Shown here: positions 24,895-33,548 of the stretch, one piece after another
Layout of the letters: each line of letters begins with the position of its first letter
Numbering within the stretch: position 1 is the stretch's first letter
The notes under the pieces: generated by a model
Seen by the model: the letters and a program-made list of their open reading frames with translations, nothing else
Database searches by the model: none
What the model was told of the DNA's origin: nothing
Made by a program: the position numbers and the translations under genes
Source of the DNA: CBDATA01 sp965215615
GTDB taxonomy: Bacteria > Acidobacteriota > Vicinamibacteria > Marinacidobacterales > Marinacidobacteraceae
DNA length: 64,000 nt
Reading direction: 5' to 3'
NCBI GenBank assembly: GCA_965215615.1
Contig: OZ244068.1
Coordinates: 2,480,001 to 2,544,000, forward strand

Positions 24895-25407
24895 TCAATC
24901 ACCGTCCCGATTCGGGCCGATGGTTCCCCACATGAAGCCGCCCACCGCCCCGTGATTCCACACACCGGAGTAGCGATCTCCGAGGAAGAGCACGGTGGCA
25001 CCGAAATCCTCGCCTAGGCCCGGGATGTCGGCATCCACCAGATGGATCATCGGCACGTCCCCGGCCCACCGGACGGGAACCACCACCGGGAGCGTCGCGT
25101 CCACGCTCCCGTAGCGGATGCGGACCGCGAACCGCCAGCGGCCGCCCTCCAGCGGGATCACCCCCGCGATGTCGTAGCGGTCCCGGAACGTCCCGTCCCG
25201 CGGCTCGGGCCACGCCACCGTGAAGTTGCCGTCGAGCGTCACGTTTTCCATCCGGGCGACGAAGGCCCGCTCCCGATCTTCGAGCGAGGTGTCCGGAACC
25301 GCCCGGCCAACGCCGATGCCGGAAGCGAGCCAACCGGCCCCGAACCCGCCCCCGAGCAACAGGACGAGGGCCAAAGCCTTGAGGAGAACCTTGACGAAAA
25401 AACGCAC
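24895..25407 (-). CDS. Hypothetical membrane-anchored protein
   Basis: A protein of 170 residues. I chose the GTG at 25407 because it starts an N-terminal transmembrane helix (RFFVKVLLKALALVLLLGG); the longer open frame would run into the 181-bp repeat element. After the helix the domain (ENVTLDGNFTVAWPEPRDG ... RWRFAVRIRYG) looks beta-rich and may lie outside the membrane. I recognise no family. It ends 1 base before the CRTAC1 start codon, so the two are likely translated together. Confidence 0.55.
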   Translation of the reverse strand: MRFFVKVLLKALALVLLLGGGFGAGWLASGIGVGRAVPDTSLEDRERAFVARMENVTLDGNFTVAWPEPRDGTFRDRYDIAGVIPLEGGRWRFAVRIRYGSVDATLPVVVPVRWAGDVPMIHLVDADIPGLGEDFGATVLFLGDRYSGVWNHGAVGGFMWGTIGPNRDGD

Positions 25408-25432
25408 GGGGAAAACCGGAGCCCGGAGCTTA

Positions 25433-25613
25433 ACGGGCTGTGGATAAACTGGCGTGAGCACCGAGACGGGTGAGGCGCCCGGCTGACAAGGCGCGTGAGT
25501 GAGCAATAGCAGCGCTATTTCGAACGAATCGCAACGAAGAGCGAGCCTCCAGGCGAGCGTTCAGACGGGATGCATCGCTCGTCGAATGCCGCGTTAGTTT
25601 TTCCACAGCCTGT
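25433..25613 (-). mobile_element. 181-bp hairpin-like repeat element, copy 3 (inverted)
   Basis: Reverse-complement of the copies at 12174 and 13086, again exactly 181 bp, with about two substitutions. Here both ends are flanked by an extra TTAAC/GTTAA, so the termini read TTAACGGGCTGTGG and CCACAGCCTGTTAA. It lies between the divergent genes at 25407 and 25929. Confidence 0.75.
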
Positions 25614-25928
25614 TAACGGCCCATGACGAAGCGGACGCAATGCTCAAGTCTGGTCCACCCTCCCGAATCCTGCATCCAAACGGTTGGGTATTCAGGCACC
25701 AAGACACGGAGCGAAGGGAAGTCAAATCCTTGAAAGAAAAGAACAAAGAGAACTCTCGGCTCCATCGGCCCGCTATTTGCCCCACTTCCCTTGCGTGCGG
25801 CCCATCCGTGGTATAGGGTTCGGCCCGGAAATCCGGTGCGGTCCGCCCGCTTTCGGTTTTTTCTTTCGCAGGGGTTCGGCAGAAAGCCATCCCCGGTGGC
25901 TTCTCTGTCATCGATCCAGGAGGGATTC
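25614..25928 (+). promoter_or_regulatory. Upstream region of the large TonB-dependent receptor gene
   Basis: About 315 bases without a gene. A weak promoter candidate is TTGCGT (25791-25796) and TATAGG (25812-25817), spaced by 15 bases. A strong ribosome binding site AGGAGG (25918-25923) lies 5 bases before the ATG at 25929. I see no other feature in it. Confidence 0.35.
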
Positions 25929-28900
25929 ATGAGATCGCTTTTCTTTAGGACGACCGCCACGCTCGCGGTCCTGGGACTCGCTGCGGGCGCTTTCGCCCAG
26001 ACGTTCCAGGGCAGCGTCCGTGGTGTCGTGCGCGACACCGATGGCGGTGTCCTCCCGGGAGTCACGATCTCCCTGGAGAACGCTGACACCGGTGCCATCC
26101 GCACCGCAGTGGCCAACTCGGTTGGCGAATACGTGTTCGCCAACGTGCAGCCGGCCACCTATGACCTCCGCGCCGAGCTCAGCGGCTTCGCTCCTTTCGT
26201 GAGCGAGGGGCTGATCGTCGGCGTTTCGGCCGCCCTCGTAGTGGACGCGACCCTCGCGGTCGGCGGCATCGAAGAGACCATCACTGTCACCGGGGAAACC
26301 CCGCTGATCGAAGCGGCGAGCGCTTCGGTGGCTTCGTCTGTCAGCCGCGCCGAACTCGAAGTTCTCCCCACTCCAGGACGCAACGTCTTCATCATGTCGG
26401 TGGGCACCCCGAACGTGGTTCACACCGGCAACCCGGTCTGGGTGAAGCAGTCCGACCAGACCAACTCCTCACTGCTCTCCCTCGGTGGCGGACCGCTCCG
26501 CGGCAACAACTACACAGTGGACGGCGTTTCCACCACCGACCTCCGGAACCGCTCGGTGATCATCCCGGTATTCGAAGCGGTCCAGGAGATGAGAGTCCAG
26601 ACCAACTCCTACGATGCCGAGATGGGGCGCACCGGCGGCGGTGTTTTCAACGTGATCCACCGCTCCGGTACCAATAACTGGGGAGGCAGTGGTCTCTACC
26701 AGTTCCGCCCCGGAAAGCTGAACACCTTCTGGCGGAAGCTCGCCTACTTCCAGCAGCAGGATGTGGATTCCGGTGCCCTCAAGGACGAGGACATCAACGA
26801 GGCACCGTACAACCTTTTCGGCGGCTCCTTCGGCGGCCCAGTCCTTCGCGACCGCACCTTCTTCTGGTTGTCCGCCGAGGGCTACGCCGATGATGCGATC
26901 GACAACACGACCGTCACCGTTCCGACCCCGGCCCAGGCCTCAGGCGATTTCTCGCAGAGCGGAACGACCATCTACAACCCCTACGATCTCGACGCGAATG
27001 GCAACCGTCGTCCCTTCCCGGGCAACGTAATCCCGGCTGACATGATCGACCCTGCCGGTTCGGCATTCGCACGGCTTCTGACCAACCTCGGTCCCGGCGG
27101 CGATGTCTCCACGTCGGGCACCCAGCGGGTGGAAGCGCTCCAGATCACCGGGAACGCCGCTCACACCTTCTCGGATGCCTGGCAGTCGTCGCTGACCTAC
27201 ATGTACTACACCTCTGAGGAGCCTGCTTTCGGTCACTACAAGGATCTGCTCAACGCCGACTCGCATCCGGCCTACGGAATCGGCGCGGCCTCCCTGGGAC
27301 GTGATGTCCATGCGGTGGCCTTCAACAACACCTTCATCGTGGGCGATGCCTCGGTCATGACCCTTCGCTACGGCCAGACCTACTTCAACGACTCGGTGAC
27401 CAACCCCGAGTACGGAATGGACCAAATCCGGAGCGAGCTCGGCATCCAGGGTGGCTTCCTCGACAAGATCTACGCCCAGGATGGCTATATCGGCCAGTTC
27501 CCACTGGTAGATATCTCGAACTACGGGGACAGCGGAGCAGCGTTCGGCTCTTGGGAGAACACCGACGTCCAGTGGACCTCCCGCGAGGTCAGCGGCACCT
27601 ATTCGCAGTTCATCGGCAACCACACCCTCAAGTACGGTGGCCAGTGGCGGCGAATGGGTCTCAACTCGGCGTCTTTCGGAAACGGCTTCGCGCTCGATTT
27701 CCAGCAAAACTTCACCCAGGGACCGAGCCCGACCGCTCCCGATTCCGGCTCCGGCGACGCGCTCGCCGACCTGCTGCTCGGTATCCCGAGCGGTGGCAGT
27801 GCCACCATCGTGCAGCCGGCATATGTCTTCATCGACTATTTCGGCGGATTCGTTCAGGACGACTGGCGGCCCAGTGAGAATCTGGTCCTGAACATCGGGC
27901 TCCGTTTGGAGCACGAGACTGGTCTCAACGAAGAAAACGATGGCTTTGCGGTCGGCTGGGATCGCACCAACCCCTTCCCGACCCAGGTCTCCCTCGATCC
28001 GAGTCTTGAAGGCACCCTTCCCGGCTTCCCGCTGCGTGGCGGATTGATGTACGCCGGTGTGGACGGCAACCCGACCCACCAGTGGAATCCGCCTGCGATC
28101 AAGTTCGGGCCACGCGTCGGCTTCGCTTACACGCTGAATCCCGAAACGGTACTGCGTGGCGGATACGCCGTCTTCTGGGCACCTTATGCCATTCCCTCGG
28201 GCACCGGTGCCTCACACATCGGCTCCTATGGATACACCGCAGTCACCAGCCTGCAGACGAGCACGGACGGAGTCACTCCTCCGGCGGCGACGGCTTCCAA
28301 CCCGTTCCCCGACAACATCGGCGACCCGGTCGGAAACGGCAACGGTCGCTTCCAGAACATCGGCGGCAACGTCTACTTCAATGAACAGTTCCGTGCCTCT
28401 CCGTATGTCCACAAGTGGTCGCTCGACTTCCAGCGGGATATCGGAAACGACCTGGCGTTCAAGCTCGGCTACGTGGGAAGCTCCGGCGTGGATCTTCCGG
28501 TCGGGGGTACCAACAATTCGGTCGTCAACATCAACCAGTTGCCGGACCAGTACCTCTCGCTTGGTGATCGCTTGAACGAGCAGTACCCCAACCCGTTCTA
28601 CGGCAATTCCCAGTTCGGTGCCTTCGCCGGACAGGAGACCCTGCCGCTTGGACAGTTGCTGCGCCCGTACCCGCACTTCCGGAATGTGCTGGCCCGCCAC
28701 GTGACTTCCGGCAAGTCGCTTTACAACTCCCTGCGCGTGGAGTTCGAGAAGCGCTTCCGGGGCAACTGGGGCGCTCGGGTCAACTACACGCTGACCCAGC
28801 ACGAGGACAACATCTACGAGTCCAACACTCTCCTCGAGAGCGAGACCGGCACTATCTACAACACGCCGGATTCGTGCGCGACCGGGGAATGTGCGGTTCT

Positions 28901-29447
28901 CGACGACAGCGACTACGGCCCGTCGCGAATCCACGTTCCTCACCAGGTCAACCTGAACCTGACCTATCGGACCCCCGGCGATAATCCGATTTTCGGCGGC
29001 TGGGCGCTTTCGGCGGTGACGATCATGCGGAGTGGTTTCCCGCTGGTCGTGACCCAGAACACCAACCCGCTCAGTTCCTACGGCTTCAACCATCAGCGTC
29101 CCACCAGCGCGAATCTTTCGGGTGGGGGGAACCCTGACGGGAACACCGATACCTATGTGACCGGAGATGGGATCTCGCTGACCGAAGGTCTCCAGCTCAG
29201 CAACGCCCCGCACACCACCGACTCGGTGCGGAGTCCGGTGCTGATCAATTGGGATGTCTCGCTGGAGAAGACCACCCGCGTCTTCGCCGACGCGAACCTG
29301 ACCCTGCGGTTCGAGTTCATCGACCTGTTCAACCATGTGAACTGGCGCGGTCCGCGCACCGAGTTCGGTGCAGGCAACTTCGGAAGCATTCCGGGCACCC
29401 GGGGCTTCCCCCGCACCTTCCAGTTCATGGGGAAGATCACCTTCTAG
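25929..29447 (+). CDS. Large Oar-like TonB-dependent receptor with carboxypeptidase-regulatory N-terminal domain
   Basis: A 1172-residue outer-membrane protein. It has a signal peptide (cleavage near AFAQ at residue 21), then a carboxypeptidase regulatory-like domain (SVRGVVRDTDGGVLPGVTI ... GEYVFANVQPATYDL), a link VGGIEETITVTGE, a plug-like domain (NNYTVDGVSTTD, NVIHRSGTNNWGG), and a long beta-barrel ending FQFMGKITF, with a C-terminal aromatic residue as expected for an outer-membrane protein. This arrangement is the form abundant in Acidobacteriota, where such receptors are thought to take up plant, algal or protein-derived ligands. It has a strong ribosome binding site and an intrinsic terminator follows. 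Confidence 0.9.
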   Translation: MRSLFFRTTATLAVLGLAAGAFAQTFQGSVRGVVRDTDGGVLPGVTISLENADTGAIRTAVANSVGEYVFANVQPATYDLRAELSGFAPFVSEGLIVGVSAALVVDATLAVGGIEETITVTGETPLIEAASASVASSVSRAELEVLPTPGRNVFIMSVGTPNVVHTGNPVWVKQSDQTNSSLLSLGGGPLRGNNYTVDGVSTTDLRNRSVIIPVFEAVQEMRVQTNSYDAEMGRTGGGVFNVIHRSGTNNWGGSGLYQFRPGKLNTFWRKLAYFQQQDVDSGALKDEDINEAPYNLFGGSFGGPVLRDRTFFWLSAEGYADDAIDNTTVTVPTPAQASGDFSQSGTTIYNPYDLDANGNRRPFPGNVIPADMIDPAGSAFARLLTNLGPGGDVSTSGTQRVEALQITGNAAHTFSDAWQSSLTYMYYTSEEPAFGHYKDLLNADSHPAYGIGAASLGRDVHAVAFNNTFIVGDASVMTLRYGQTYFNDSVTNPEYGMDQIRSELGIQGGFLDKIYAQDGYIGQFPLVDISNYGDSGAAFGSWENTDVQWTSREVSGTYSQFIGNHTLKYGGQWRRMGLNSASFGNGFALDFQQNFTQGPSPTAPDSGSGDALADLLLGIPSGGSATIVQPAYVFIDYFGGFVQDDWRPSENLVLNIGLRLEHETGLNEENDGFAVGWDRTNPFPTQVSLDPSLEGTLPGFPLRGGLMYAGVDGNPTHQWNPPAIKFGPRVGFAYTLNPETVLRGGYAVFWAPYAIPSGTGASHIGSYGYTAVTSLQTSTDGVTPPAATASNPFPDNIGDPVGNGNGRFQNIGGNVYFNEQFRASPYVHKWSLDFQRDIGNDLAFKLGYVGSSGVDLPVGGTNNSVVNINQLPDQYLSLGDRLNEQYPNPFYGNSQFGAFAGQETLPLGQLLRPYPHFRNVLARHVTSGKSLYNSLRVEFEKRFRGNWGARVNYTLTQHEDNIYESNTLLESETGTIYNTPDSCATGECAVLDDSDYGPSRIHVPHQVNLNLTYRTPGDNPIFGGWALSAVTIMRSGFPLVVTQNTNPLSSYGFNHQRPTSANLSGGGNPDGNTDTYVTGDGISLTEGLQLSNAPHTTDSVRSPVLINWDVSLEKTTRVFADANLTLRFEFIDLFNHVNWRGPRTEFGAGNFGSIPGTRGFPRTFQFMGKITF

Positions 29448-29470
29448 GGTTCTCCACGGCGAATCCTTCG

Positions 29471-29512
29471 GCCGCCGTCCGGGAGCCTCCGCTTCCGGGC
29501 GGCGGTTTTTTT
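29471..29512 (+). terminator. Intrinsic terminator of the large receptor gene
   Basis: GCCGCCGTCCGGGAGC pairs with GCTTCCGGGCGGCGG across a short CTCC loop, followed by seven T residues. It begins 24 bases after the receptor stop codon. Confidence 0.85.
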
Positions 29513-29573
29513 GTGCTCGGGGATAGGCGGATGAGCGTGCGCCCCCCCTCGCGCAGCCAGGTGTCCCTGACAG

Positions 29574-29615
29574 AGAGCCGCACAGGTCGAGGCACGCCTG
29601 ACCCAAACTCGCCGC
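29574..29615 (+). pseudogene. Short remnant of the downstream TPR gene 5' region
   Basis: About 42 bases (29574-29615) match bases 30673-30713 of the TPR gene at 30569, including the 21-base run CAGGTCGAGGCACGCCTGACC, here with small insertions. It sits on the left of the toxin-antitoxin pair, while the intact TPR gene is on the right. It encodes nothing. It shows the locus was rearranged or the TPR gene duplicated around the inserted pair. Confidence 0.6.
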
Positions 29616-29769
29616 CTCCGGCTACCGCAAAGTGATTTGGCTCGTTCCCTCCGGGGATTTGCTTGCGTTTCGAGCCACCACCGCCTCGTCATGGCTCCGC
29701 GCACCCACTTTCGAGCATGGCTCGTGGCCTGTTAAAAAGTGAAACTGTGATCCTGTTACGCTGTGACGA

Positions 29770-30072
29770 ATGAAGAACATCACCGTATCCGTGGACGAAG
29801 AAACGTATCGGGCCGCGTGCATCGCCGCCGCGGAGCGGGGCACCTCGGTCTCTGCTCTGGTGCGCGGCGCACTTGAAGAGATCGCTTCGCATCGTGCCAC
29901 CGAGAGGCCGGGTCAGCAATGGCTCCGCACCCTGGACGAGATCCGCGAATCCATGATGGCCCGGGGCTCGAAATTCTCGGCCGCCGACCGGCTGCCGCGC
30001 GAGGAACTCCACGACCGCGCCGCACGTCGTCGGGAAGAGCAGGAACACCGCAAGGCTCATGCACTTCGTTGA
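29770..30072 (+). CDS. VapB-type antitoxin (ribbon-helix-helix)
   Basis: A 100-residue protein: an N-terminal RHH fold (MKNITVSVDEETYRAACIAAAERGTSVSALVRGALEEI, in parts MKNITVSVDEETYRAAC and TSVSALVRGALEEI), then a charged tail (PREELHDRAARRREEQEHR) suited to bind and inhibit a PIN toxin. The downstream toxin frame overlaps by 14 bases. The antitoxin looks intact while the toxin is broken, so it could be an orphan antitoxin. Confidence 0.8.
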   Translation: MKNITVSVDEETYRAACIAAAERGTSVSALVRGALEEIASHRATERPGQQWLRTLDEIRESMMARGSKFSAADRLPREELHDRAARRREEQEHRKAHALR

Positions 30073-30481
30073 CACGAATGTGCTGCTCTACGCGGTGAGC
30101 CTGGTACCCGAAGAGACCGCAAAGAGGCAGTGTGCAACGAACCTTCTCGCGACGACGGCCGACTTGACCCTGTCCGTCCAGGTGCTTCAGGCAGTTTTAT
30201 TCTCAGGTAACCAGCTCCAGAGGCCAGTGGGGCATGTCCCATGAGGAAGCGGAACTGTTCGTTCGAAGTCTTGAGCGTTTTCGGGTCCAGCCCGTGACGA
30301 TCCAGGTCCTGCAGCTGCCATGGCGCTTCGGGAGCGATTCCAGATCAGTTACTGGGATGCCGCGATCCTCGCCGCGGCACGCATCGCCGGCTGCCGAACG
30401 GTGTACACCGAAGACCTGAATGCCGGCCAGGACTACGACGGCGTTCGGGTGATGAATCCCTTCGCCGGCACCGATGCCTGA
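30059..30481 (+). pseudogene. VapC-type PIN-domain toxin, frameshifted twice
   Basis: The N-terminus MHFVDTNVLLYAVSLVPEET carries the PIN signature (first Asp in FVDTN). The frame is lost near 30190 (reading then FYSQVTSS ... MSHEEAELFVRSLERF in another frame) and returns near 30315 to the original frame (MALRERFQISYWDAAILAAA ... GCRTVYTEDLN ... VMNPFAGTDA, stop at 30479-30481). The last part contains the other PIN acidic residues (YWDAAIL, TEDLN). The two changes compensate, but the first frame meets a stop at 30244, so a functional protein is unlikely. Confidence 0.75.
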
Positions 30482-30568
30482 ACAGGACACCCGGATACGG
30501 TTTCTGCCCATCCGCAGTGACTCCCGTTTCCGTCTCTTCGTCGATCCTGTTGATACGGGGCAAGTGCC

Positions 30569-31873
30569 GTGAACGCATTCCGAGCCGGCGTTGTCGCGAG
30601 TGCCGTGTGCTTCGTCCAGGCCTCGGGTGGCGGGACACAATCCGATTCGACGCAGGCCGTAATCCCGCGTCAAGAGCCGCAGGTCGAGGCACGCCTGACC
30701 GAACTCGCCGGACGAACGGGTTCGGACCCCGCCCGGTGGCTGGAATACGCCGAAGCCCTCCACGCCCACGGGCTGACCGAGGATGCCGTCGCCGGCTATC
30801 GCGAAGTCATCCGGCTTGCTCCGGCGCAGGGCTCGCTCGCGTTCCAGGCCCGCTACCTGCTCGCCCACGCAATCCGGACCAGCGCTCCCCGGCAGGCGGC
30901 CGAAGAGTTGGCCCTCGCGGTCAACGAGCGGCCCGGCTACCCGGCGGCACTCGTTCTGCTCGGCGAAATCCGCGAGGAGCTCGGGGAGTTCGAATCAGCC
31001 GCCGAGGCGTACCGGGCGGCGCTCGCGGCTGAATCCGGTTCCGCCCTCGCGCTCTTCCGGCTGGGTTCGCTCGAGCTCCGCTCCGGACGCGCCCGCGAGG
31101 CGGTGGATCTTCTGGAGCGCGCCCTCCAGCGGGAGCCGGAAGCCGGCGCCATTCGCGCGACGCTGGCCCAGGCGTGGAACGCCGCCGGAGATCGCGAGCG
31201 GGCTCGCGAGGTTCTTCGCGATGCCGGGACAGGAAATACTGCGGAGAACACCAGCCTTCCGGGGATCGGCGACCCGATCCACTTCCGGATGACCGACCGG
31301 GATATCTCCTCGCCCCGTATCCTCGAGCGCGCCCGCGAAGCCCGCGAGGCCGGCCGTCTCGAAGAGGCCGAAAACTGGTTCCGCGACCTCGCCCAAATCC
31401 GCCCCCGCGACCCGCTGGTCCTCGCCGAGTTCGGCGCGGTGCTCCACTCCCGCTCGAAACCCGAAGAAGCCGAACCGTTCTACCGGGACGCGATCGCGCT
31501 CGATCCGGAGCAGCCGCTCGCCCGCTTCGGCCTCGGCGTGATCCGGGCCGCTGCCGGGGACCTTCCCGCCGCTGAATTCCACTTCCGCGCCGCCCTCGAA
31601 AAGCGGATGGGCGATCCCGCAACCCACGTCGCCCTCGCCGATGTTCTCCTGCGCCAGCGCCGGATCGAAGAGGGTCTCGCCGCTCTCGACCGTGCGAGCG
31701 ATCTCGATCCGGACGACGGAACCATCCACGTCCGCCGCGCCGCCGCCCTCGCCGAACTCGAACGCTTCGACGAAGCATGGGAAGCCGTGACCGAAGCCCG
31801 CGCCGCCGGCGAAGAACCCCCCGCCGCCTTCCTCGAAGCCCTCCGGGAGCGCCGCCCGGAACCCGACAGCTGA
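30569..31873 (+). CDS. TPR-repeat protein
   Basis: A 434-residue protein with a GTG start and a short N-terminal hydrophobic segment (RAGVVASAVCFVQASG) that may be a signal. Nine or so TPR units are visible, for example WLEYAEALHAHGLTEDAVAGYREVIRLAP, ALVLLGEIREELGEFESAAEAYRAAL, LAEFGAVLHSRSKPEEAEPFYRDAIAL and VALADVLLRQRRIEEGLAALDRASDLDP. It lies between a broken vapBC pair and a Panacea-type pair, and pieces of related sequence occur on both sides (29574-29615 and 32980-33122). Probable scaffold; no specific role can be given. Confidence 0.8.
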   Translation: MNAFRAGVVASAVCFVQASGGGTQSDSTQAVIPRQEPQVEARLTELAGRTGSDPARWLEYAEALHAHGLTEDAVAGYREVIRLAPAQGSLAFQARYLLAHAIRTSAPRQAAEELALAVNERPGYPAALVLLGEIREELGEFESAAEAYRAALAAESGSALALFRLGSLELRSGRAREAVDLLERALQREPEAGAIRATLAQAWNAAGDRERAREVLRDAGTGNTAENTSLPGIGDPIHFRMTDRDISSPRILERAREAREAGRLEEAENWFRDLAQIRPRDPLVLAEFGAVLHSRSKPEEAEPFYRDAIALDPEQPLARFGLGVIRAAAGDLPAAEFHFRAALEKRMGDPATHVALADVLLRQRRIEEGLAALDRASDLDPDDGTIHVRRAAALAELERFDEAWEAVTEARAAGEEPPAAFLEALRERRPEPDS

Positions 31874-31969
31874 CCGCCGTTCAGCAGCGCGCTGTCTCCT
31901 ATTCAACAGACGCGCTCTTCCGCCACGGCTCAAGCCATTTTTCTTGCGCTCGGCGGCGGAGCCGTACTT

Positions 31970-32380
31970 TCATCCTCGCCGCGGGAACAGGTAGTTGGTG
32001 ACTATCGCGAATAGCCCGATCACCGAGGCTGTGGTTGAGCCGATCAATACCATGAGGACCGAATCGGCAAGCCGAAATCGGACTTGATCGAGGCCGGCCA
32101 TGAAAATCAACAGACCGGCGACCAGAAGATAGCCGATGACCAGCCAGAAGATTCGGCCGCTGTACTTGCGCCGCTCTTCCCGGTCCTGGTGAAGATTCTC
32201 GACTCCCTGTTGCAGGAGATCGTTTCCCAGCCGAAGCTGGGCGGTGACCAACGCTTTCTCTTCGTCGCCGTACAGACGAACCTCCGGGGCATCCGGATCG
32301 GGCTCGCCGGGATTGGTATCCCAGACGAGGTCGAAATCTTCAGGCCCGCGCAGCTCTGTTCCGATCGATTTTTTCGGCAA
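31970..32380 (-). CDS. Small membrane protein paired with a Panacea-domain protein (putative toxin)
   Basis: A 136-residue protein: an N-terminal soluble section with DAPEVRLYGDEEKALVTAQLRLG, then two transmembrane helices (FWLVIGYLLVAGLLIFMAGL and VLMVLIGSTTASVIGLFAIVTNYLF). It overlaps the Panacea gene by 41 bases on the same strand and would be translated from the same mRNA. Small membrane proteins partnered with Panacea-type antitoxins are reported to be toxins in other bacteria; that role here is inferred. Confidence 0.65.
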   Translation of the reverse strand: MPKKSIGTELRGPEDFDLVWDTNPGEPDPDAPEVRLYGDEEKALVTAQLRLGNDLLQQGVENLHQDREERRKYSGRIFWLVIGYLLVAGLLIFMAGLDQVRFRLADSVLMVLIGSTTASVIGLFAIVTNYLFPRRG

Positions 32381-32852
32381 AGTGTCTGGCGATGAGGTCG
32401 TTCGGGATCACCTGATCGCGGGCTCCCTTGCTCGCGGCCCGGATCTGATGCCAGGGGCTACCGGGTTCGTGGGTGAGGACCGAGAGTTTCAAGCCGGACA
32501 TCTCGCCGTACACACTCCAGATTCGATCGCACAGGCCGTGTGGATACGTGTCTTCAGCAGGAATGTCGGGCTGTGTGAATTGGACTCCCGAAGGGAGGAC
32601 CTCCAACGCCTGCACCCGCCCCGTGACCGCCTCTCTACCCCACTTTTTTACCTGGTGGTAGAGCTCCGGGAAAACGGGCCCCCACGTCCAAGCCTGGACG
32701 AACTCGGAGCACAGCGGGCGCTGTGTCAATCCGAGGTGCCAGCCGTGGGCGAAGTAAACCAATTTCTGGAGCTTCATCGGCTGAACCAACTCACCGGTTG
32801 GTTCGGCAATTGCCAGAAAACGGTTGGCGAGGGCGGCGGAGGAGTAAGGCAT
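32340..32852 (-). CDS. Panacea-domain (DUF4065/SocA-like) antitoxin
   Basis: A 170-residue protein. I chose the Met at 32852 (MPYSSAALANRFLAIAEPTG) since it starts the family N-terminus. MKLQKLVYFAHGWHLGLT, then AWTWGPVFPELYHQVKKWG and a C-terminal helical end, are the hallmarks of the Panacea domain, known as a broadly acting antitoxin module that neutralises many unrelated toxins. The adjacent gene (31970-32380) would be its toxin. Both genes look intact, unlike the neighbouring toxin-antitoxin genes. Confidence 0.8.
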   Translation of the reverse strand: MPYSSAALANRFLAIAEPTGELVQPMKLQKLVYFAHGWHLGLTQRPLCSEFVQAWTWGPVFPELYHQVKKWGREAVTGRVQALEVLPSGVQFTQPDIPAEDTYPHGLCDRIWSVYGEMSGLKLSVLTHEPGSPWHQIRAASKGARDQVIPNDLIARHFAEKIDRNRAARA

Positions 32853-32979
32853 CGGGCTCAGTCGTCGTGTCGAAGGGGCAAAAACGGCCGTCTTCGAACA
32901 CACTGCAGCGTAGCGTACAGAGAATGGTCGGCAGCGTTCCGCGCTTTCGGCCAGAATGATCGTTGCATGGCAGTGGATC

Positions 32980-33122
32980 AGGTTTTCGCGATCTCGCCCG
33001 CATCCGCCTCCGCGAACCATATCGCCCTCGCCGATGTTCTCCTGCGTCAACGCCGGATCGAATAGGCCTCCGCCGCCTTCCTCCAAACCCTCCGCGCTCA
33101 ACACCCGCAACCCTCCCGGTGA
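32980..33122 (+). pseudogene. Decayed fragment of a TPR-gene 3' region
   Basis: Three blocks of the TPR gene at 30569 are joined with internal deletions: 32980-33018 resembles 31374-31415, 33019-33062 resembles 31627-31675 (both read ALADVLLRQRRIE), and 33063-33122 resembles 31817-31872. It has in-frame stops. The copy is diverged by several bases, so it is older than the 17-kb duplications. It lies right of the Panacea pair, while the intact gene lies left. Confidence 0.6.
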
Positions 33123-33246
33123 AATTCGAACCGATGCTCGCCGAGGCGAATGCCTGACCCGGCCTGATGGAACCTGCTACCGAATCAAGGATGGTCAGAA
33201 TGACCGGTCACGAAGTGCTTCAAGTGACCCGGCCTCCTCCACAAGG

Positions 33247-33429
33247 ATGGTCGAAATGAAGGCCCGACTCGCCGAGTTCCTACGGGCTGCAGAAAACGGG
33301 CAGCGGATTGCCGTGAGCAGGAACGGAACGGTGGTCGCCTTCCTGGTGCCGGCGGATGATGTGGAACAGGAAGCATGTCGGGCCGGAGTGGCGCGATTTC
33401 GTCGGCCATCGCGCATTTACCACCGATAA
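33247..33429 (+). pseudogene. Phd/YefM-type antitoxin, frame broken near its end
   Basis: The reading MVEMKARLAEFLRAAENGQR IAVSRNGTVVAFLVPADDVE has the Phd/YefM form (MKARL-EFL-ENGQRI-RNGxVVAxLVP). After about 45 codons the frame gives CRAGVARFRRP; the expected end (MTAEEIFAARDEG) is readable in another frame at 33431-33469. An adjacent piece of a PIN toxin follows. A similar ATG-containing segment lies about 60 bases upstream, suggesting a small local duplication. Confidence 0.6.
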
Positions 33430-33483
33430 GAATGACAGCGGAGGAAATCTTCGCGGCACGCGACGAGGGATGCCGGTTCTGAG

Positions 33484-33540
33484 GTGGTCGTTCTCGATGC
33501 CTCGGTCGCCGTGGCGGTGCTTTTGGAGGAGCCGGTTCCT
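33484..33540 (+). pseudogene. N-terminal fragment of a PIN-domain toxin
   Basis: Starts with GTG and reads MVVLDASVAVAVLLEEPV, the usual PIN-toxin beginning with the first conserved Asp. Homology stops near 33540, where an antitoxin fragment on the opposite strand begins. The rest of the toxin is missing. Confidence 0.55.
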
Positions 33541-33548
33541 GTCACGCA

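Noticed and set aside
22318..25017. 899-residue open frame on the plus strand over the FAH and CRTAC1 genes
   Set aside because: It is a shadow of two real genes, one on each strand; composition is Arg/Pro-rich in the first half and a reversed calcium-repeat pattern in the second.
24899..25506. Longer N-terminus for the protein ending at 24895
   Set aside because: The extension would translate the 181-bp repeat element; the GTG at 25407 directly before a transmembrane helix is more likely.
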